Positions 18,286-26,722 of a stretch of DNA of 40,110 nt are shown here, in pieces (positions within the stretch are counted from its first letter, which is position 1; the number at the start of each line of letters is the position of its first letter). The DNA is from Pelagibacteraceae bacterium AG-422-D23 (GTDB taxonomy: Bacteria > Pseudomonadota > Alphaproteobacteria > Pelagibacterales > Pelagibacteraceae), in contig QCMQ01000011.1 of NCBI GenBank assembly GCA_003213615.1, positions 1 through 40,110 of the forward strand, in the 5' to 3' direction. The translations under genes and the position numbers were made by a program. The notes below the pieces were generated by a model, which ran no database searches, was not told where the DNA came from, and was given only the letters and a program-made list of their open reading frames with translations.

Positions 18286-18653
18286 TATAAAACCTCCGGT
18301 GCCAATGAAATAATTTTCATTTGACCTCTGCTTCTTAATTCTCTTGTAACTGGACCAAAAATTCTTGTTCCTACTGGCTCTCCTTTATCATCAACTAGCA
18401 CAGCTGCATTACTATCAAATCTTACTTTAGAACCATCATTTCTGTGAATACCTTTTTTTACCCTTACAACTACAGCTTTATGAACCGATCCTTTTTTAAC
18501 TTTTCCTTTAGGCATCGCTTCTTTAACCGCAATTACAATTGTATCACCAATGCTAGCATATCTTCTTTTTGATCCGCCTAAAACCTTAATGCACTCAATT
18601 CTTTTTGCACCAGTATTATCAGCAACTTGTAATTCTGTTTGAACACCAATCAT
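18285..18653 (-). CDS. rplN: 50S ribosomal protein L14
   Basis: L14 lies at the subunit interface. The 122 residues are near-canonical: [20 protein letters not shown] at the start, [20 protein letters not shown] in the middle (the L14 signature) and [24 protein letters not shown] at the end in consecutive blocks. Its ATG shares a base with the rpsQ stop. It is the ancestral first gene of the spc operon, but there is no spacer or promoter in front of it here. Confidence 0.98.
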   Translation of the reverse strand: MIGVQTELQVADNTGAKRIECIKVLGGSKRRYASIGDTIVIAVKEAMPKGKVKKGSVHKAVVVRVKKGIHRNDGSKVRFDSNAAVLVDDKGEPVGTRIFGPVTRELRSRGQMKIISLAPEVL

Positions 18654-18889
18654 TATTTTGCTCTCTCCATAACTTGAAATTTTTTATTTTTAGAAAAAGG
18701 TTTACTCTCAATAATTGAAACTTTGTCACCAGTTTTGAATTTATTATTTTCATCATGAGCGTTATAGTTTTTTCTAACTTTAATTACTTTTTTTAGAACT
18801 GGGTGTGAGTACTTACGTTCTACCATAACTGTGACTGTTTTGTTTGGTTTATCGCTTATAACTACACCTGTGAGTATTTTTTTAGGCAT
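18653..18889 (-). CDS. rpsQ: 30S ribosomal protein S17
   Basis: S17 is an OB-fold primary binder of 16S rRNA. The 78 residues show [20 protein letters not shown], the central [21 protein letters not shown] and [20 protein letters not shown], the S17 signature. The start lies inside rpmC, overlapping its end by 8 nt (ATGCCTAA). Confidence 0.96.
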   Translation of the reverse strand: MPKKILTGVVISDKPNKTVTVMVERKYSHPVLKKVIKVRKNYNAHDENNKFKTGDKVSIIESKPFSKNKKFQVMERAK

Positions 18890-19073
18890 TTGCTTTTCCT
18901 TTTAAAATTGTTTTTAATCTTGCTATTGTTTTTCTAGTTTGCCCAATTTTAGCTGGGTTTGTTACTTGTGAATTCATTTTTTGAAATCTAAAATTAAAAA
19001 TATCTTTTTTAAGCTTATCAATATTCTTCACAATTTCGTCCTTTGATAATTTTTTAATTTCTTGTTTTTTCAT
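18882..19073 (-). CDS. rpmC: 50S ribosomal protein L29
   Basis: L29 surrounds the peptide exit tunnel and is a docking site for trigger factor and SRP. The 63 residues form the usual two-helix protein: [26 protein letters not shown] and the signature near [19 protein letters not shown]. One-base overlap with rplP upstream, 8-nt overlap with rpsQ downstream. Confidence 0.95.
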   Translation of the reverse strand: MKKQEIKKLSKDEIVKNIDKLKKDIFNFRFQKMNSQVTNPAKIGQTRKTIARLKTILKGKANA

Positions 19074-19483
19074 TATGCAAATCTCTTAATTGTTTTAGTC
19101 TTGATCGGTAATTTTGCTGATGCTTTGTATAAAGCCTCTTTTGCAATTTGTTCAGAAACACCATCAACTTCAAATAATATTCTTCCTGGTTTTACTCTAC
19201 ATGCGAAGTACTCAGGTGAACCCTTTCCTTTACCCATTCTGACTTCAATTGGTTTTTTTGAAACTGGTATATTTGGAAATATTCTTGTCCAAACTCTTCC
19301 TTGTCTTTTCATGTGTCTAGTTAAAGCAACTCTTGCAGCTTCAATCTGTTTTCCAGTAACTCTTTCAGGCTGTAAAGCTTTTAATGCGTAAGCACCATAA
19401 TTAATAGTACTTGCTCTTGTGGCATTACCATGAATTCTACCTTTATGCGCTTTTCTCCACTTTGTTCTTACTGGTTGAAGCAT
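19073..19483 (-). CDS. rplP: 50S ribosomal protein L16
   Basis: L16 organises the A-site tRNA region of the 50S. The 136 residues start [19 protein letters not shown] and carry both L16 signatures, [16 protein letters not shown] and [18 protein letters not shown]. rpsC ends 2 nt upstream and rpmC begins in the stop codon. Confidence 0.97.
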   Translation of the reverse strand: MLQPVRTKWRKAHKGRIHGNATRASTINYGAYALKALQPERVTGKQIEAARVALTRHMKRQGRVWTRIFPNIPVSKKPIEVRMGKGKGSPEYFACRVKPGRILFEVDGVSEQIAKEALYKASAKLPIKTKTIKRFA

Positions 19484-19485
19484 TA

Positions 19486-20163
19486 TTATTTACCTTCCTT
19501 TGGTGTTATCTTGTTAGTCTCTTGGCTAAATTCTCTTGCAAAAACTTCACCTTTATAAATCCAAACTTTAATACCAATAATTCCATAAGTTGTAAGAGCC
19601 TCTGCCTCTGCATAATCTATATCAGCTCTTAAAGTATGTGATGGAATACTCCCATCTCTTAACCACTCAGTTCTAGCTATTTCATTTCCGCCAAGTCTTC
19701 CACTCACAGAAACTTTAATTCCTTTTGCTCCAAGTCTAATACATGATTGCATTGCTCTTTTCATAGCTCTTCTATAAGAAATTCTTTTAACAAGCTGCTG
19801 AGCTATGTTTTCAGCTACTAAATAAGCATTAGTTTCAGGTTTTTTAACTTCTTTAATATTTAGATTAACTTCATTTGTTGTGAATTTTGAAAGATTGTTT
19901 TTAATTTTATCTATATCACTTCCTTTTTTTCCAATAACAAATCCAGGTCTAGAAGTATAGATTGTAACATAACATTTATTAGATGTTCTTTCGATCATTA
20001 CTTTGGATACACCAGAGTTGATTACATTTTTCTTAATATATTCCCTAATTTTAAAATCTTCGATTAGGTAATTTCCAAAATCTTTTTTCTTAGCATACCA
20101 CACAGAGTCCCATCCTCTGTTGACACCTAATCTAAAACCTACAGGATTAACTTTTTGCCCCAT
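19486..20163 (-). CDS. rpsC: 30S ribosomal protein S3
   Basis: S3 forms the mRNA entry pore and has helicase-related basic residues. The 225 residues show [20 protein letters not shown], the KH domain with [16 protein letters not shown] (about 75-90) and the C-terminal domain with [27 protein letters not shown]. It overlaps the end of rplV by 17 nt, one of the longest overlaps in the cluster. Confidence 0.97.
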   Translation of the reverse strand: MGQKVNPVGFRLGVNRGWDSVWYAKKKDFGNYLIEDFKIREYIKKNVINSGVSKVMIERTSNKCYVTIYTSRPGFVIGKKGSDIDKIKNNLSKFTTNEVNLNIKEVKKPETNAYLVAENIAQQLVKRISYRRAMKRAMQSCIRLGAKGIKVSVSGRLGGNEIARTEWLRDGSIPSHTLRADIDYAEAEALTTYGIIGIKVWIYKGEVFAREFSQETNKITPKEGK

Positions 20164-20545
20164 GCTTCTCCATTTGTTTTGCTTCTGATAAAATTATTGT
20201 AACAGTTGACCAAGGTTTTAGTATTGGTGCCGCTCTTCCTTTGGCTCTTGGTCTAAATCTTTTCATAACTATTTTTTTTCCACAATATGCCTCTTTAACT
20301 ATTAATTTATCAATATCGTATTGAAAATTATTTTCAGCATTGGCAACAGCTGAACTAATAGTTTTTCTTACATCTCTAGTAACTCTCTTTTCTGAAAACT
20401 GTAAATCTCTAATTGCAACATCAACTTTTTTGCCAACAATGCTTTTTAGTATTGGATTTAGCTTTCTGACACTTGATCTAATACCGTTGTTAATTGACTT
20501 TACTGTTTTGTCTTTAGTTTTATCAATTTTCTTTTTTTTACCCAT
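20147..20545 (-). CDS. rplV: 50S ribosomal protein L22
   Basis: L22 lines the peptide exit tunnel with its beta-hairpin loop. The 132 residues include [29 protein letters not shown] in two blocks, [22 protein letters not shown] and the basic hairpin [24 protein letters not shown]. The first 20 residues are a Lys/Asp-rich extension relative to E. coli L22 (110 aa). Confidence 0.96.
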   Translation of the reverse strand: MGKKKKIDKTKDKTVKSINNGIRSSVRKLNPILKSIVGKKVDVAIRDLQFSEKRVTRDVRKTISSAVANAENNFQYDIDKLIVKEAYCGKKIVMKRFRPRAKGRAAPILKPWSTVTIILSEAKQMEKHGAKS

Positions 20546-20547
20546 AA

Positions 20548-20844
20548 TTATTTCTTCTCTGCTGTTGCTGGTTTAGCTTTTTTGTCAGCTGGTGTATGAC
20601 CAAAAAATGTTCTTGTTGGTGCAAATTCACCCAATTTATGTCCAACCATATCTTCTGAAACTGTTATTGGTATAAATTTTTTTCCATTATAAATTTGGAA
20701 GCTCACCCCTACAAAATCTGGTAAAATTGTAGATTTTCTTGACCAGGTTTTAATAGGAATTTTCTTTGGATCGTCTTTATACTTGTCTACTTTCTTCATC
20801 AAGCTTTCCTCTACAAACGGTCCTTTCCAAACTGCTCTAGCCAT
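20548..20844 (-). CDS. rpsS: 30S ribosomal protein S19
   Basis: S19 is in the 30S head near the A-site finger. The 98 residues begin [18 protein letters not shown] and contain the signature [30 protein letters not shown] Shine-Dalgarno lies within the last rplB codons and the ATG shares a base with the rplB stop. Confidence 0.97.
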   Translation of the reverse strand: MARAVWKGPFVEESLMKKVDKYKDDPKKIPIKTWSRKSTILPDFVGVSFQIYNGKKFIPITVSEDMVGHKLGEFAPTRTFFGHTPADKKAKPATAEKK

Positions 20845-21683
20845 TACTTTGTATCCTTCCTCTTGTTTCTTCTCTTAACTATAAATTTATCTGTTCTCTT
20901 ATTATCTCGAGTTTTTAAACCTTTAGCAGATTGTCCTGTAGGTGAAACCGGATGTCTTCCACCTGCAGATTTTCCTTCACCACCTCCATGTGGGTGATCA
21001 ACTGGGTTTTTAACAACACCTCTTGTATGAGGTCTTCTACCCAACCATCTTGATCTACCTGCTTTTCCAATTTTAATATTTTTTTGATCTGGATTACTTA
21101 AAATTCCAATTGTTGCTAAAGCTCTTGAATCTATTTTTCTCACTTCACCAGAAGCTAATTTTATTAAACTATAATTGCCATCTAGACCACTTATAGTAAC
21201 TGATGAACCAGCTGCTCTAGCGATTTTTCCACCACCACCTGGTTGGATTTCAACATTATGTATATTGATACCTACTGGTATATCTTGTAATGGCATACAA
21301 TTACCTACTTTAATTTCTTTTTTTGAACCGCTCTCAACTTTATCTCCAACTTTAATTTTTTGTGGTGCTAAGAAATATGAGTGAGTACCATCCTCAAATT
21401 TAACTAACATAATGTAGCATGATCTATTAGGATCATATTCAATTCTTTCAACTGTGGCTTCCATGTCAAATTTTTTTCTATAAAAATCAACATGTCTGTA
21501 CATTTTTTTATGTCCACCAGCTCTATTAATAGATGTGATATGACCGTTATTATTTCTACCTTTCATCGCATTTTTAGGTGAAACTAAGGTCTTGAATGGC
21601 TTGCCTTTCCATAAACCAGTTCTATCAACTAAAATGGTGCCTCTTGTAGATTTTGTATATGGTTTAAAAGTTTTTAATGCCAT
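20844..21683 (-). CDS. rplB: 50S ribosomal protein L2
   Basis: L2 is needed for subunit association and peptidyl transfer. The 279 residues show [35 protein letters not shown], and the highly conserved C-terminal loop [20 protein letters not shown] (about 225-244) including the functionally critical histidine. It follows rplW by 3 nt. Confidence 0.98.
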   Translation of the reverse strand: MALKTFKPYTKSTRGTILVDRTGLWKGKPFKTLVSPKNAMKGRNNNGHITSINRAGGHKKMYRHVDFYRKKFDMEATVERIEYDPNRSCYIMLVKFEDGTHSYFLAPQKIKVGDKVESGSKKEIKVGNCMPLQDIPVGINIHNVEIQPGGGGKIARAAGSSVTISGLDGNYSLIKLASGEVRKIDSRALATIGILSNPDQKNIKIGKAGRSRWLGRRPHTRGVVKNPVDHPHGGGEGKSAGGRHPVSPTGQSAKGLKTRDNKRTDKFIVKRRNKRKDTK

Positions 21684-21686
21684 TTA

Positions 21687-21980
21687 TTAAATTCCTGTTG
21701 TTAGATCAATACTTTGACCTTTTTTTAACGTAATTATTGCTTTTTTATATCCAGATACTTTTACTTTTTTGCCTCTGGTAACTTTTGTTCTGTTTTGTTT
21801 ATTTATGATATTTATTTTAGTTACATTAACTTTAAATATTTTTTCAATATTCTTTTTTAAATTTTTCTTATTTGCACCATCTGGAACTTTAAAAACAATT
21901 TTATTAAGTTCAGATAAATTGGTAGATTTCTCAGTAACCACTGGAGAAAGAATTTTGTCGTATAAGTGAATTTTTTCCAT
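21687..21980 (-). CDS. rplW: 50S ribosomal protein L23
   Basis: L23 sits at the tunnel exit and binds trigger factor and SRP. The 97 residues show ILSPVVTEKSTNLSELNKIVFKV, then KKNLKKNIEKIFKVNVTKIN and GYKKAIITLKKGQSID. Spacers are 1 nt to rplD upstream and 3 nt to rplB downstream. Confidence 0.95.
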   Translation of the reverse strand: MEKIHLYDKILSPVVTEKSTNLSELNKIVFKVPDGANKKNLKKNIEKIFKVNVTKINIINKQNRTKVTRGKKVKVSGYKKAIITLKKGQSIDLTTGI

Positions 21981-21981
21981 T

Positions 21982-22605
21982 TTATGAATATCTCTTTTCT
22001 AGTTCTTTCACGGAGCTTTCTGTGAAAACTACTTTTTTAAATTTAATAATGTCGTAAGCACTGAAATGATTTACATCTGTAACTTTAACATTTGGAATAT
22101 TTCTTACTGATTTTTCGATTTTGTCTTTTGAATTTTTATCTAGAATTATTAGTGAATTTGTAATTTCAAGTTTATTAATAATTGAGTTCATCTCTTTTGT
22201 TTTTTTAATTTCAGAACTAAAATCATTTAAGATTAATAAATTTTTATTATTATTCTTTTCAGTAATTAATGAAGCTACGCTTTGTTTTTTCTCAGTTTTG
22301 TTTAGTTTCCTTTTTTTATAAGCCAATTCACCTTTTGGTCCATGAGCAATACCACCGCCTACGAAAATAGGAGCTTTTCTACTAGCATGCCTTGCACCAC
22401 CTGTTCCCTTTTGAGCATATATTTTTGATGTTGGGCCTCTTACTTCATTTTGTTGTTTAGTTTTTGCATGTCTTCCTTTGTAATTAGCATTCGTTTTGTA
22501 AAGAACAGCACTTACCAACTTGTGGTTAATTTTTGCTGAAAAAATATTATCTAAAACTTCAATACTATCTTTTTTTCCATCAATACTAATTTTATCTAGT
22601 TTCAT
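21982..22605 (-). CDS. rplD: 50S ribosomal protein L4
   Basis: L4 reaches into the exit tunnel; in E. coli it also represses the S10 operon through a leader hairpin. The 207 residues carry the conserved tunnel-loop region RHAKTKQQNEVRGPTSKIYAQKGTGGARHASRKAPIFVGGG in consecutive blocks, then KLNKTEKKQ. No S10-type leader is possible here because rpsJ follows fusA by only 2 nt, so autogenous L4 control in the E. coli form is unlikely. Confidence 0.96.
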   Translation of the reverse strand: MKLDKISIDGKKDSIEVLDNIFSAKINHKLVSAVLYKTNANYKGRHAKTKQQNEVRGPTSKIYAQKGTGGARHASRKAPIFVGGGIAHGPKGELAYKKRKLNKTEKKQSVASLITEKNNNKNLLILNDFSSEIKKTKEMNSIINKLEITNSLIILDKNSKDKIEKSVRNIPNVKVTDVNHFSAYDIIKFKKVVFTESSVKELEKRYS

Positions 22606-23315
22606 TATTTTTTCTTCTTTTCAGGTGTTTTTTTTGCTTCTTCCGCAGCTGCATGTTTCTCACCAATAGTCATTTTACTGATGTTTTTGACAGATTTTTT
22701 AACAATAACCTCTGCATTTTTAGAACCAGGAATTGACCCTTTTAAATAAAGAAGTTCGTTTTCTAAATCTGTTTTTATAATTTCAATATTTAGCATAGTT
22801 CTCAATTTATCTCCCATATGACCAGCCATCTTTTTTCCTTTAAAAACTTTTCCTGGATCTTGACTATGTCCTGTTGAACCATGTGCTCTGTGAGATATAG
22901 AAACACCATGACTGGCTCTTAAACCACCAAAATTATGTCTCTTCATAGCACCAGCAAAACCTTTACCAATTGTTTTTGATCTTGTGTCTACAAATTTAAT
23001 GTCTTTGAATATTTCTAAACCAAACTCGTTTCCTTCTTTGTAAGCAGATGTGTCATTTACTCTAAATTCTTTTAATTTTTTCTTAGCTTCAGTATTTTTT
23101 TTAGCAAAAACACCTTTCATAGCTTTTGTTAATTTTGAATTTTTAATTTTCCCATATCCAAGCTGAACAGCCTTGTACCCTCTTTTTTCTTCTTCAATAA
23201 CCTGAATAACTCTAGCTTTTTCGACCTTAAGTACAGTCACAGGAACTAATTGACCAGATTTATAGAACTCTCTCGTCATGCCTATTTTCTTTCCTATTAA
23301 AGCTATTTCACTCAT
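22605..23315 (-). CDS. rplC: 50S ribosomal protein L3
   Basis: L3 initiates 50S assembly and reaches the peptidyl transferase centre. The 236 residues start IALIGKKIGMTREFYKSGQLVPVTVLKVE in blocks and contain the central loop MKRHNFGGLRASHGVSISHRAHGS...GKVFKGKKMAGHMGD. The C-terminus has an extra Ala/Glu/Lys tail of about 20 residues not found in E. coli L3 (209 aa). Its stop overlaps the rplD start by one base. Confidence 0.97.
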   Translation of the reverse strand: MSEIALIGKKIGMTREFYKSGQLVPVTVLKVEKARVIQVIEEEKRGYKAVQLGYGKIKNSKLTKAMKGVFAKKNTEAKKKLKEFRVNDTSAYKEGNEFGLEIFKDIKFVDTRSKTIGKGFAGAMKRHNFGGLRASHGVSISHRAHGSTGHSQDPGKVFKGKKMAGHMGDKLRTMLNIEIIKTDLENELLYLKGSIPGSKNAEVIVKKSVKNISKMTIGEKHAAAEEAKKTPEKKKK

Positions 23316-23317
23316 AA

Positions 23318-23626
23318 TTAAATTTTTATCTCCACATCTACTCCAGAAGCTAAATCAAGTTTCATTAATGCCTCTACAGTCTGTGGTGTTGGTTCAATAA
23401 TATCTATTAATCTTTTATGAGTTCTTGACTCAAATTGCTCTCTACTTTTCTTGTCTATATGAGGTGATCTTAAAACTGTATATCTTTCAATTCTAGTAGG
23501 TAACGGAATTGGTCCCTTAATTGTTGCTCCAGTTCTTTTTACTGTATTCACAATTTCTTCAGTAGAAGCATCTAAAACTTTGTTGTCATATGCTCTTAAT
23601 TTAATTCTAATATTCTGTTTTTCCAT
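23318..23626 (-). CDS. rpsJ: 30S ribosomal protein S10 (NusE)
   Basis: S10 is a 30S head protein and, as NusE, partners NusG and NusB in antitermination and transcription-translation coupling. The 102 residues show [51 protein letters not shown] in blocks, and [16 protein letters not shown]. It follows fusA by 2 nt; the tuf gene often found between them is absent. Confidence 0.98.
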   Translation of the reverse strand: MEKQNIRIKLRAYDNKVLDASTEEIVNTVKRTGATIKGPIPLPTRIERYTVLRSPHIDKKSREQFESRTHKRLIDIIEPTPQTVEALMKLDLASGVDVEIKI

Positions 23627-23628
23627 GA

Positions 23629-25707
23629 TTAACCTGCAATCTTCTTAGTTACTTCGTCTTGAACATTTTGTGGGACTTTTGAATAATGATCAAAAAACAT
23701 TGAATATTGTGCTCTACCTTGAGACATTGATCTTAAATTATTTATATAACCAAACATGTTAGCCAAAGGAACCATTGCTGTTATTACGGTTGCGTTACCT
23801 CTTTGCTCTTGAGTGTTAATTTGACCCCTTCTACTATTTAAATCACCTATAACATCACCCATGTAGTCTTCAGGAGTTACTACTTCAACTCTCATTACTG
23901 GCTCTAATAATTTTAGCCCACCTTTTGTACATGCTTCTTTAAAGCAAGCTCTACTTGCTAATTCAAAAGCTAGTACACTTGAGTCAACATCGTGATGCAA
24001 TCCATCTAAGATGGTTACTTTGTAATCAATCATTGGAAATCCAGCTAAAATTCCAGTATCTGAAACAGTTTCTATTCCTTTTTCAACACCTGGGATAAAT
24101 TCTTTTGGAATTGCACCACCTTTAATTTTGCTCTCAACATCTCTACCTTTACCAGGTTCTTGAGGCTCTACTAAAAGTTTAACTTTTGCAAATTGACCAG
24201 CACCACCACTTTGTTTTTTGTGAGTGTATTCAACCTCTGAAGCAGCTTCTATAGTTTCTCTATAAGCAACTTGAGGAGCTCCAACATTGGCTTCTACTTT
24301 AAATTCTCTTTTCATTCTATCAACAATAATATCCAAGTGTAGTTCACCCATTCCCTTAATAATTGTTTGTCCTGACTCTTCGTCTGAAGTAACTCTAAAA
24401 GAAGGATCTTCCTTAGCTAACCTGCCTAATGCTTCACCCATTTTTTCTTGGTCCGCTTTTGTTTTTGGTTCTACTGCAATTTCAATTACTGGATCAGGGA
24501 ACTCCATTGGTTCAAGAAGGACAGAATTTTCTTTGTCACATAAAGTATGTCCTGTAATAGTATTTTTTAATCCTGCTAAAGCAACTATATCACCTGCATT
24601 AGCTTCTTTAATATCTTCTCGAGAGTTTGCATGCATTAAAAGCATTCTTCCAACTCTTTCTTCTTTTTCTTTAGAAGAATTGAAGACTGCTGTACCAGTT
24701 TTGATTGTACCAGAATAGATTCTAATAAAAGTTAGTGAGCCAACAAATGGATCGTTAGCCACTTTAAAAGCTAAAGCAGAGAATGGAACACTGTCTTCAA
24801 ATTTCATTTCCATTTCATCTTCACTACCTAATTTAGTTCCTTTGATTGAACCAATATCTACTGGACTTGGTAAATAGTTTACTACAGCATCAAGTAAAGG
24901 CTGAACACCTTTGTTTTTGAATGCTGAACCTGTTAAAACTGGAACAAAACTAAAATTAAGTGTTCCTTTTCTTATACATTTAACTAAATCTTCCTCTTTA
25001 ATTTCATCGCCATTTAGATAAGCCTCCATTAGCTTTTCGTCTTGTTCAACGGCTGTTTCTACTAATTCTGTTCGATATTTTTCTGAAATTTCTTTTAAGT
25101 CTTCTGGAATTTCTTTATATTCCCATTCGGCTCCTAGTGCTTCATTTTTCCAAACTTGAGCTTTCATTTTAACAAGATCAACTACTCCAGATAAAGAAGC
25201 TTCAAGACCAATAGGAACTTGCACAACTAAAGGTTTGGCGCCTAATCTATCTCTGATCATATCTACACATCTAAAGAAATCAGCACCTGTTCTATCTAAT
25301 TTATTAACAAAGCAAATTCTTGGAACTTTGTATTTATCTGCTTGTCTCCATACAGTTTCTGATTGAGGCTCCACACCTGCAACACCATCAAAAACAGCAA
25401 CAGCACCGTCTAAAACTTTTAAAGATCTTTCTACTTCAATAGTAAAATCAACGTGACCAGGTGTGTCTATAATATTAATTCTGTGATCATTCCAAAAACA
25501 AGTAGTAGCTGCAGATGTAATTGTAATTCCTCTTTCTTGTTCTTGCTCCATCCAATCCATTGTTGCAGCGCCATCATGAACCTCACCAATTTTATGACTC
25601 TTTCCTGTATAGTATAGAACTCGTTCAGTAGTAGTTGTTTTACCAGCATCTATATGGGCCATGATCCCAATATTTCTGTATTTGTCTAATGTGTGAGTTC
25701 TAGCCAT
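23629..25707 (-). CDS. fusA: Elongation factor G
   Basis: EF-G is the GTPase that drives tRNA-mRNA translocation and, with RRF, ribosome recycling. The 692 residues are full length. The P-loop AHIDAGKTT is at 17-25, switch [10 protein letters not shown] near 81-88, NKLD near 135-138; later domains show the conserved [18 protein letters not shown] and the domain IV segment around [19 protein letters not shown]. It lies between rpsG (6-nt gap) and rpsJ (2-nt gap), in the str arrangement minus tuf. Sequence quality is high; no sign of the fusB/spdB-type paralogue. Confidence 0.98.
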   Translation of the reverse strand: MARTHTLDKYRNIGIMAHIDAGKTTTTERVLYYTGKSHKIGEVHDGAATMDWMEQEQERGITITSAATTCFWNDHRINIIDTPGHVDFTIEVERSLKVLDGAVAVFDGVAGVEPQSETVWRQADKYKVPRICFVNKLDRTGADFFRCVDMIRDRLGAKPLVVQVPIGLEASLSGVVDLVKMKAQVWKNEALGAEWEYKEIPEDLKEISEKYRTELVETAVEQDEKLMEAYLNGDEIKEEDLVKCIRKGTLNFSFVPVLTGSAFKNKGVQPLLDAVVNYLPSPVDIGSIKGTKLGSEDEMEMKFEDSVPFSALAFKVANDPFVGSLTFIRIYSGTIKTGTAVFNSSKEKEERVGRMLLMHANSREDIKEANAGDIVALAGLKNTITGHTLCDKENSVLLEPMEFPDPVIEIAVEPKTKADQEKMGEALGRLAKEDPSFRVTSDEESGQTIIKGMGELHLDIIVDRMKREFKVEANVGAPQVAYRETIEAASEVEYTHKKQSGGAGQFAKVKLLVEPQEPGKGRDVESKIKGGAIPKEFIPGVEKGIETVSDTGILAGFPMIDYKVTILDGLHHDVDSSVLAFELASRACFKEACTKGGLKLLEPVMRVEVVTPEDYMGDVIGDLNSRRGQINTQEQRGNATVITAMVPLANMFGYINNLRSMSQGRAQYSMFFDHYSKVPQNVQDEVTKKIAG

Positions 25708-25713
25708 AATTTA

Positions 25714-26184
25714 TTACCACCTAAAATGAGCAAAAGCCTTATTAGACTCTGCCATTTTATGTACATCCTCTCTTTTTTTAACAGCAGCACCCTTTTTTTC
25801 ATAAGCATCATAGAGCTCATTAAAAATTTTATCTGCCATGTGTTTATCTTTTCTTTTTCTTGCTGACTCAACTAACCATCTGATTGCTAATGCTTGTGCT
25901 CTTTTACTTTTTACCTCAACAGGAACTTGATAAGTTGCACCACCAACTCTTCTAGATCTAACTTCTACCGTTGGTTTGATATTGTTAATTGCTTCATTGA
26001 AAATATTAATTGGTTCATCTTTAGTTTTTGTTTTAATTTTATCGATAGCATCATAAACTATTTTAGCAGCAATACCTCTTTTACCATCATACATAATATT
26101 GTTGATTAATTTAGGAATAATAGTTGACTTGAATTTTGGATCTGGAACTACATTTTTTTTTGGTTGAGTTTTTTTTCTAGACAT
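25714..26184 (-). CDS. rpsG: 30S ribosomal protein S7
   Basis: S7 nucleates 30S head assembly and contacts the E-site tRNA; in E. coli it represses the str operon. The 156 residues show PDPKFKSTIIPKLINNIMYDGKRGIA in blocks (the S7 signature), VRSRRVGGATYQVPVEV, and ALAIRWLVESARKRKDKHMADKI. Its ATG overlaps the rpsL stop by one base, so the rpsL-rpsG intercistronic site used for S7 feedback in E. coli does not exist here. Confidence 0.97.
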   Translation of the reverse strand: MSRKKTQPKKNVVPDPKFKSTIIPKLINNIMYDGKRGIAAKIVYDAIDKIKTKTKDEPINIFNEAINNIKPTVEVRSRRVGGATYQVPVEVKSKRAQALAIRWLVESARKRKDKHMADKIFNELYDAYEKKGAAVKKREDVHKMAESNKAFAHFRW

Positions 26185-26555
26185 TATTTACCTTTTTTTG
26201 TTCCGTATAAAGATCTTCTTTTTTTTCTGTTTGCAACACCTTGAGTATCTAGATTACCTCTTAGAATATGATAACGAACGCCTGGTAAATCTTTTACCCT
26301 TCCACCTCTAATCAGTACTACCGAGTGTTCTTGAAGATTATGACCTTCACCAGGAATGTAAGCTGTAACTTCAAATCCATTTGATAATCTCACTCTAGCA
26401 ACTTTTCTTAATGCAGAGTTTGGTTTCTTAGGAGTTGTTGTATAAACTTTAACACAAACACCTCTCTTTAAAGGTTGTTTTTGTAAAGCAGGCACTTTGT
26501 TCCTTGCAGCAGGTTTAACTCTTTTTTTTCTTAACAACTGATTAATAGTTGGCAT
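26184..26555 (-). CDS. rpsL: 30S ribosomal protein S12
   Basis: S12 sits at the decoding centre and is the site of streptomycin resistance changes. The 123 residues from ATG 26555 begin [12 protein letters not shown] and contain [17 protein letters not shown] and [22 protein letters not shown] in blocks, with lysine at the classic KPNSA position. The frame stays open upstream to 26651, but the extra 32 residues do not resemble S12 and include the leader hairpins, so I reject that start. A leader of about 105 nt follows a TTGACA-type promoter. Confidence 0.97.
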   Translation of the reverse strand: MPTINQLLRKKRVKPAARNKVPALQKQPLKRGVCVKVYTTTPKKPNSALRKVARVRLSNGFEVTAYIPGEGHNLQEHSVVLIRGGRVKDLPGVRYHILRGNLDTQGVANRKKRRSLYGTKKGK

Positions 26556-26590
26556 AAATTTTTTAAAATTAATTAATTTATTTTTAGATG

Positions 26591-26612
26591 AAAATAACTG
26601 ACAGGTTATTTT
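26591..26612 (-). promoter_or_regulatory. Perfect 8-bp hairpin in the rpsL leader
   Basis: AAAATAAC and GTTATTTT flank a 6-nt loop. It lies 36 nt before the rpsL ATG and ends in a short T run on the transcribed strand. A second weaker hairpin (AGTGCT/AGTACT, 26625-26642) lies just upstream. Possible roles are attenuation or ribosomal protein binding; neither is proven. Confidence 0.4.
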
Positions 26613-26659
26613 GTGGCAGCGTTTAGTACTGTTAGAAGCACTACATTCCAACCAAAAAC

Positions 26660-26718
26660 ATCGCCAAATTACTTATTAATAGGCCTTTGTCAAACTAAAA
26701 CTGCAATTTTTAGGCGAT
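26660..26718 (-). terminator. Inverted repeat after rpoC, possible weak terminator
   Basis: On the - strand ATCGCC, preceded by an A run, and GGCGAT, followed by GTTTTT, can pair across about 47 nt, and an inner CTAAAA/TTTTAG stem (26695-26713) lies between. The large loop makes it weak, and the TTGACA promoter candidate sits inside it, so termination and initiation signals would be nested. Confidence 0.25.
26666..26693 (-). promoter_or_regulatory. Candidate promoter for the rpsL-rpsG-fusA transcript
   Basis: A perfect TTGACA (26688-26693) is followed after 16 nt by a weak TAATTT (26666-26671). It lies in the 167-nt gap after rpoC, the largest spacer in the ribosomal run, where an independent str promoter would be expected. 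Confidence 0.45.
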
Positions 26719-26722
26719 TTTT

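Noticed and set aside
24287..24718. A 143-codon + strand frame opposite fusA
   Set aside because: Antisense to a highly conserved EF-G region and without a start signal.
26556..26651. A 32-residue N-terminal extension of S12
   Set aside because: The extra residues do not resemble S12, which begins MPTINQL, and the stretch holds the leader hairpins.
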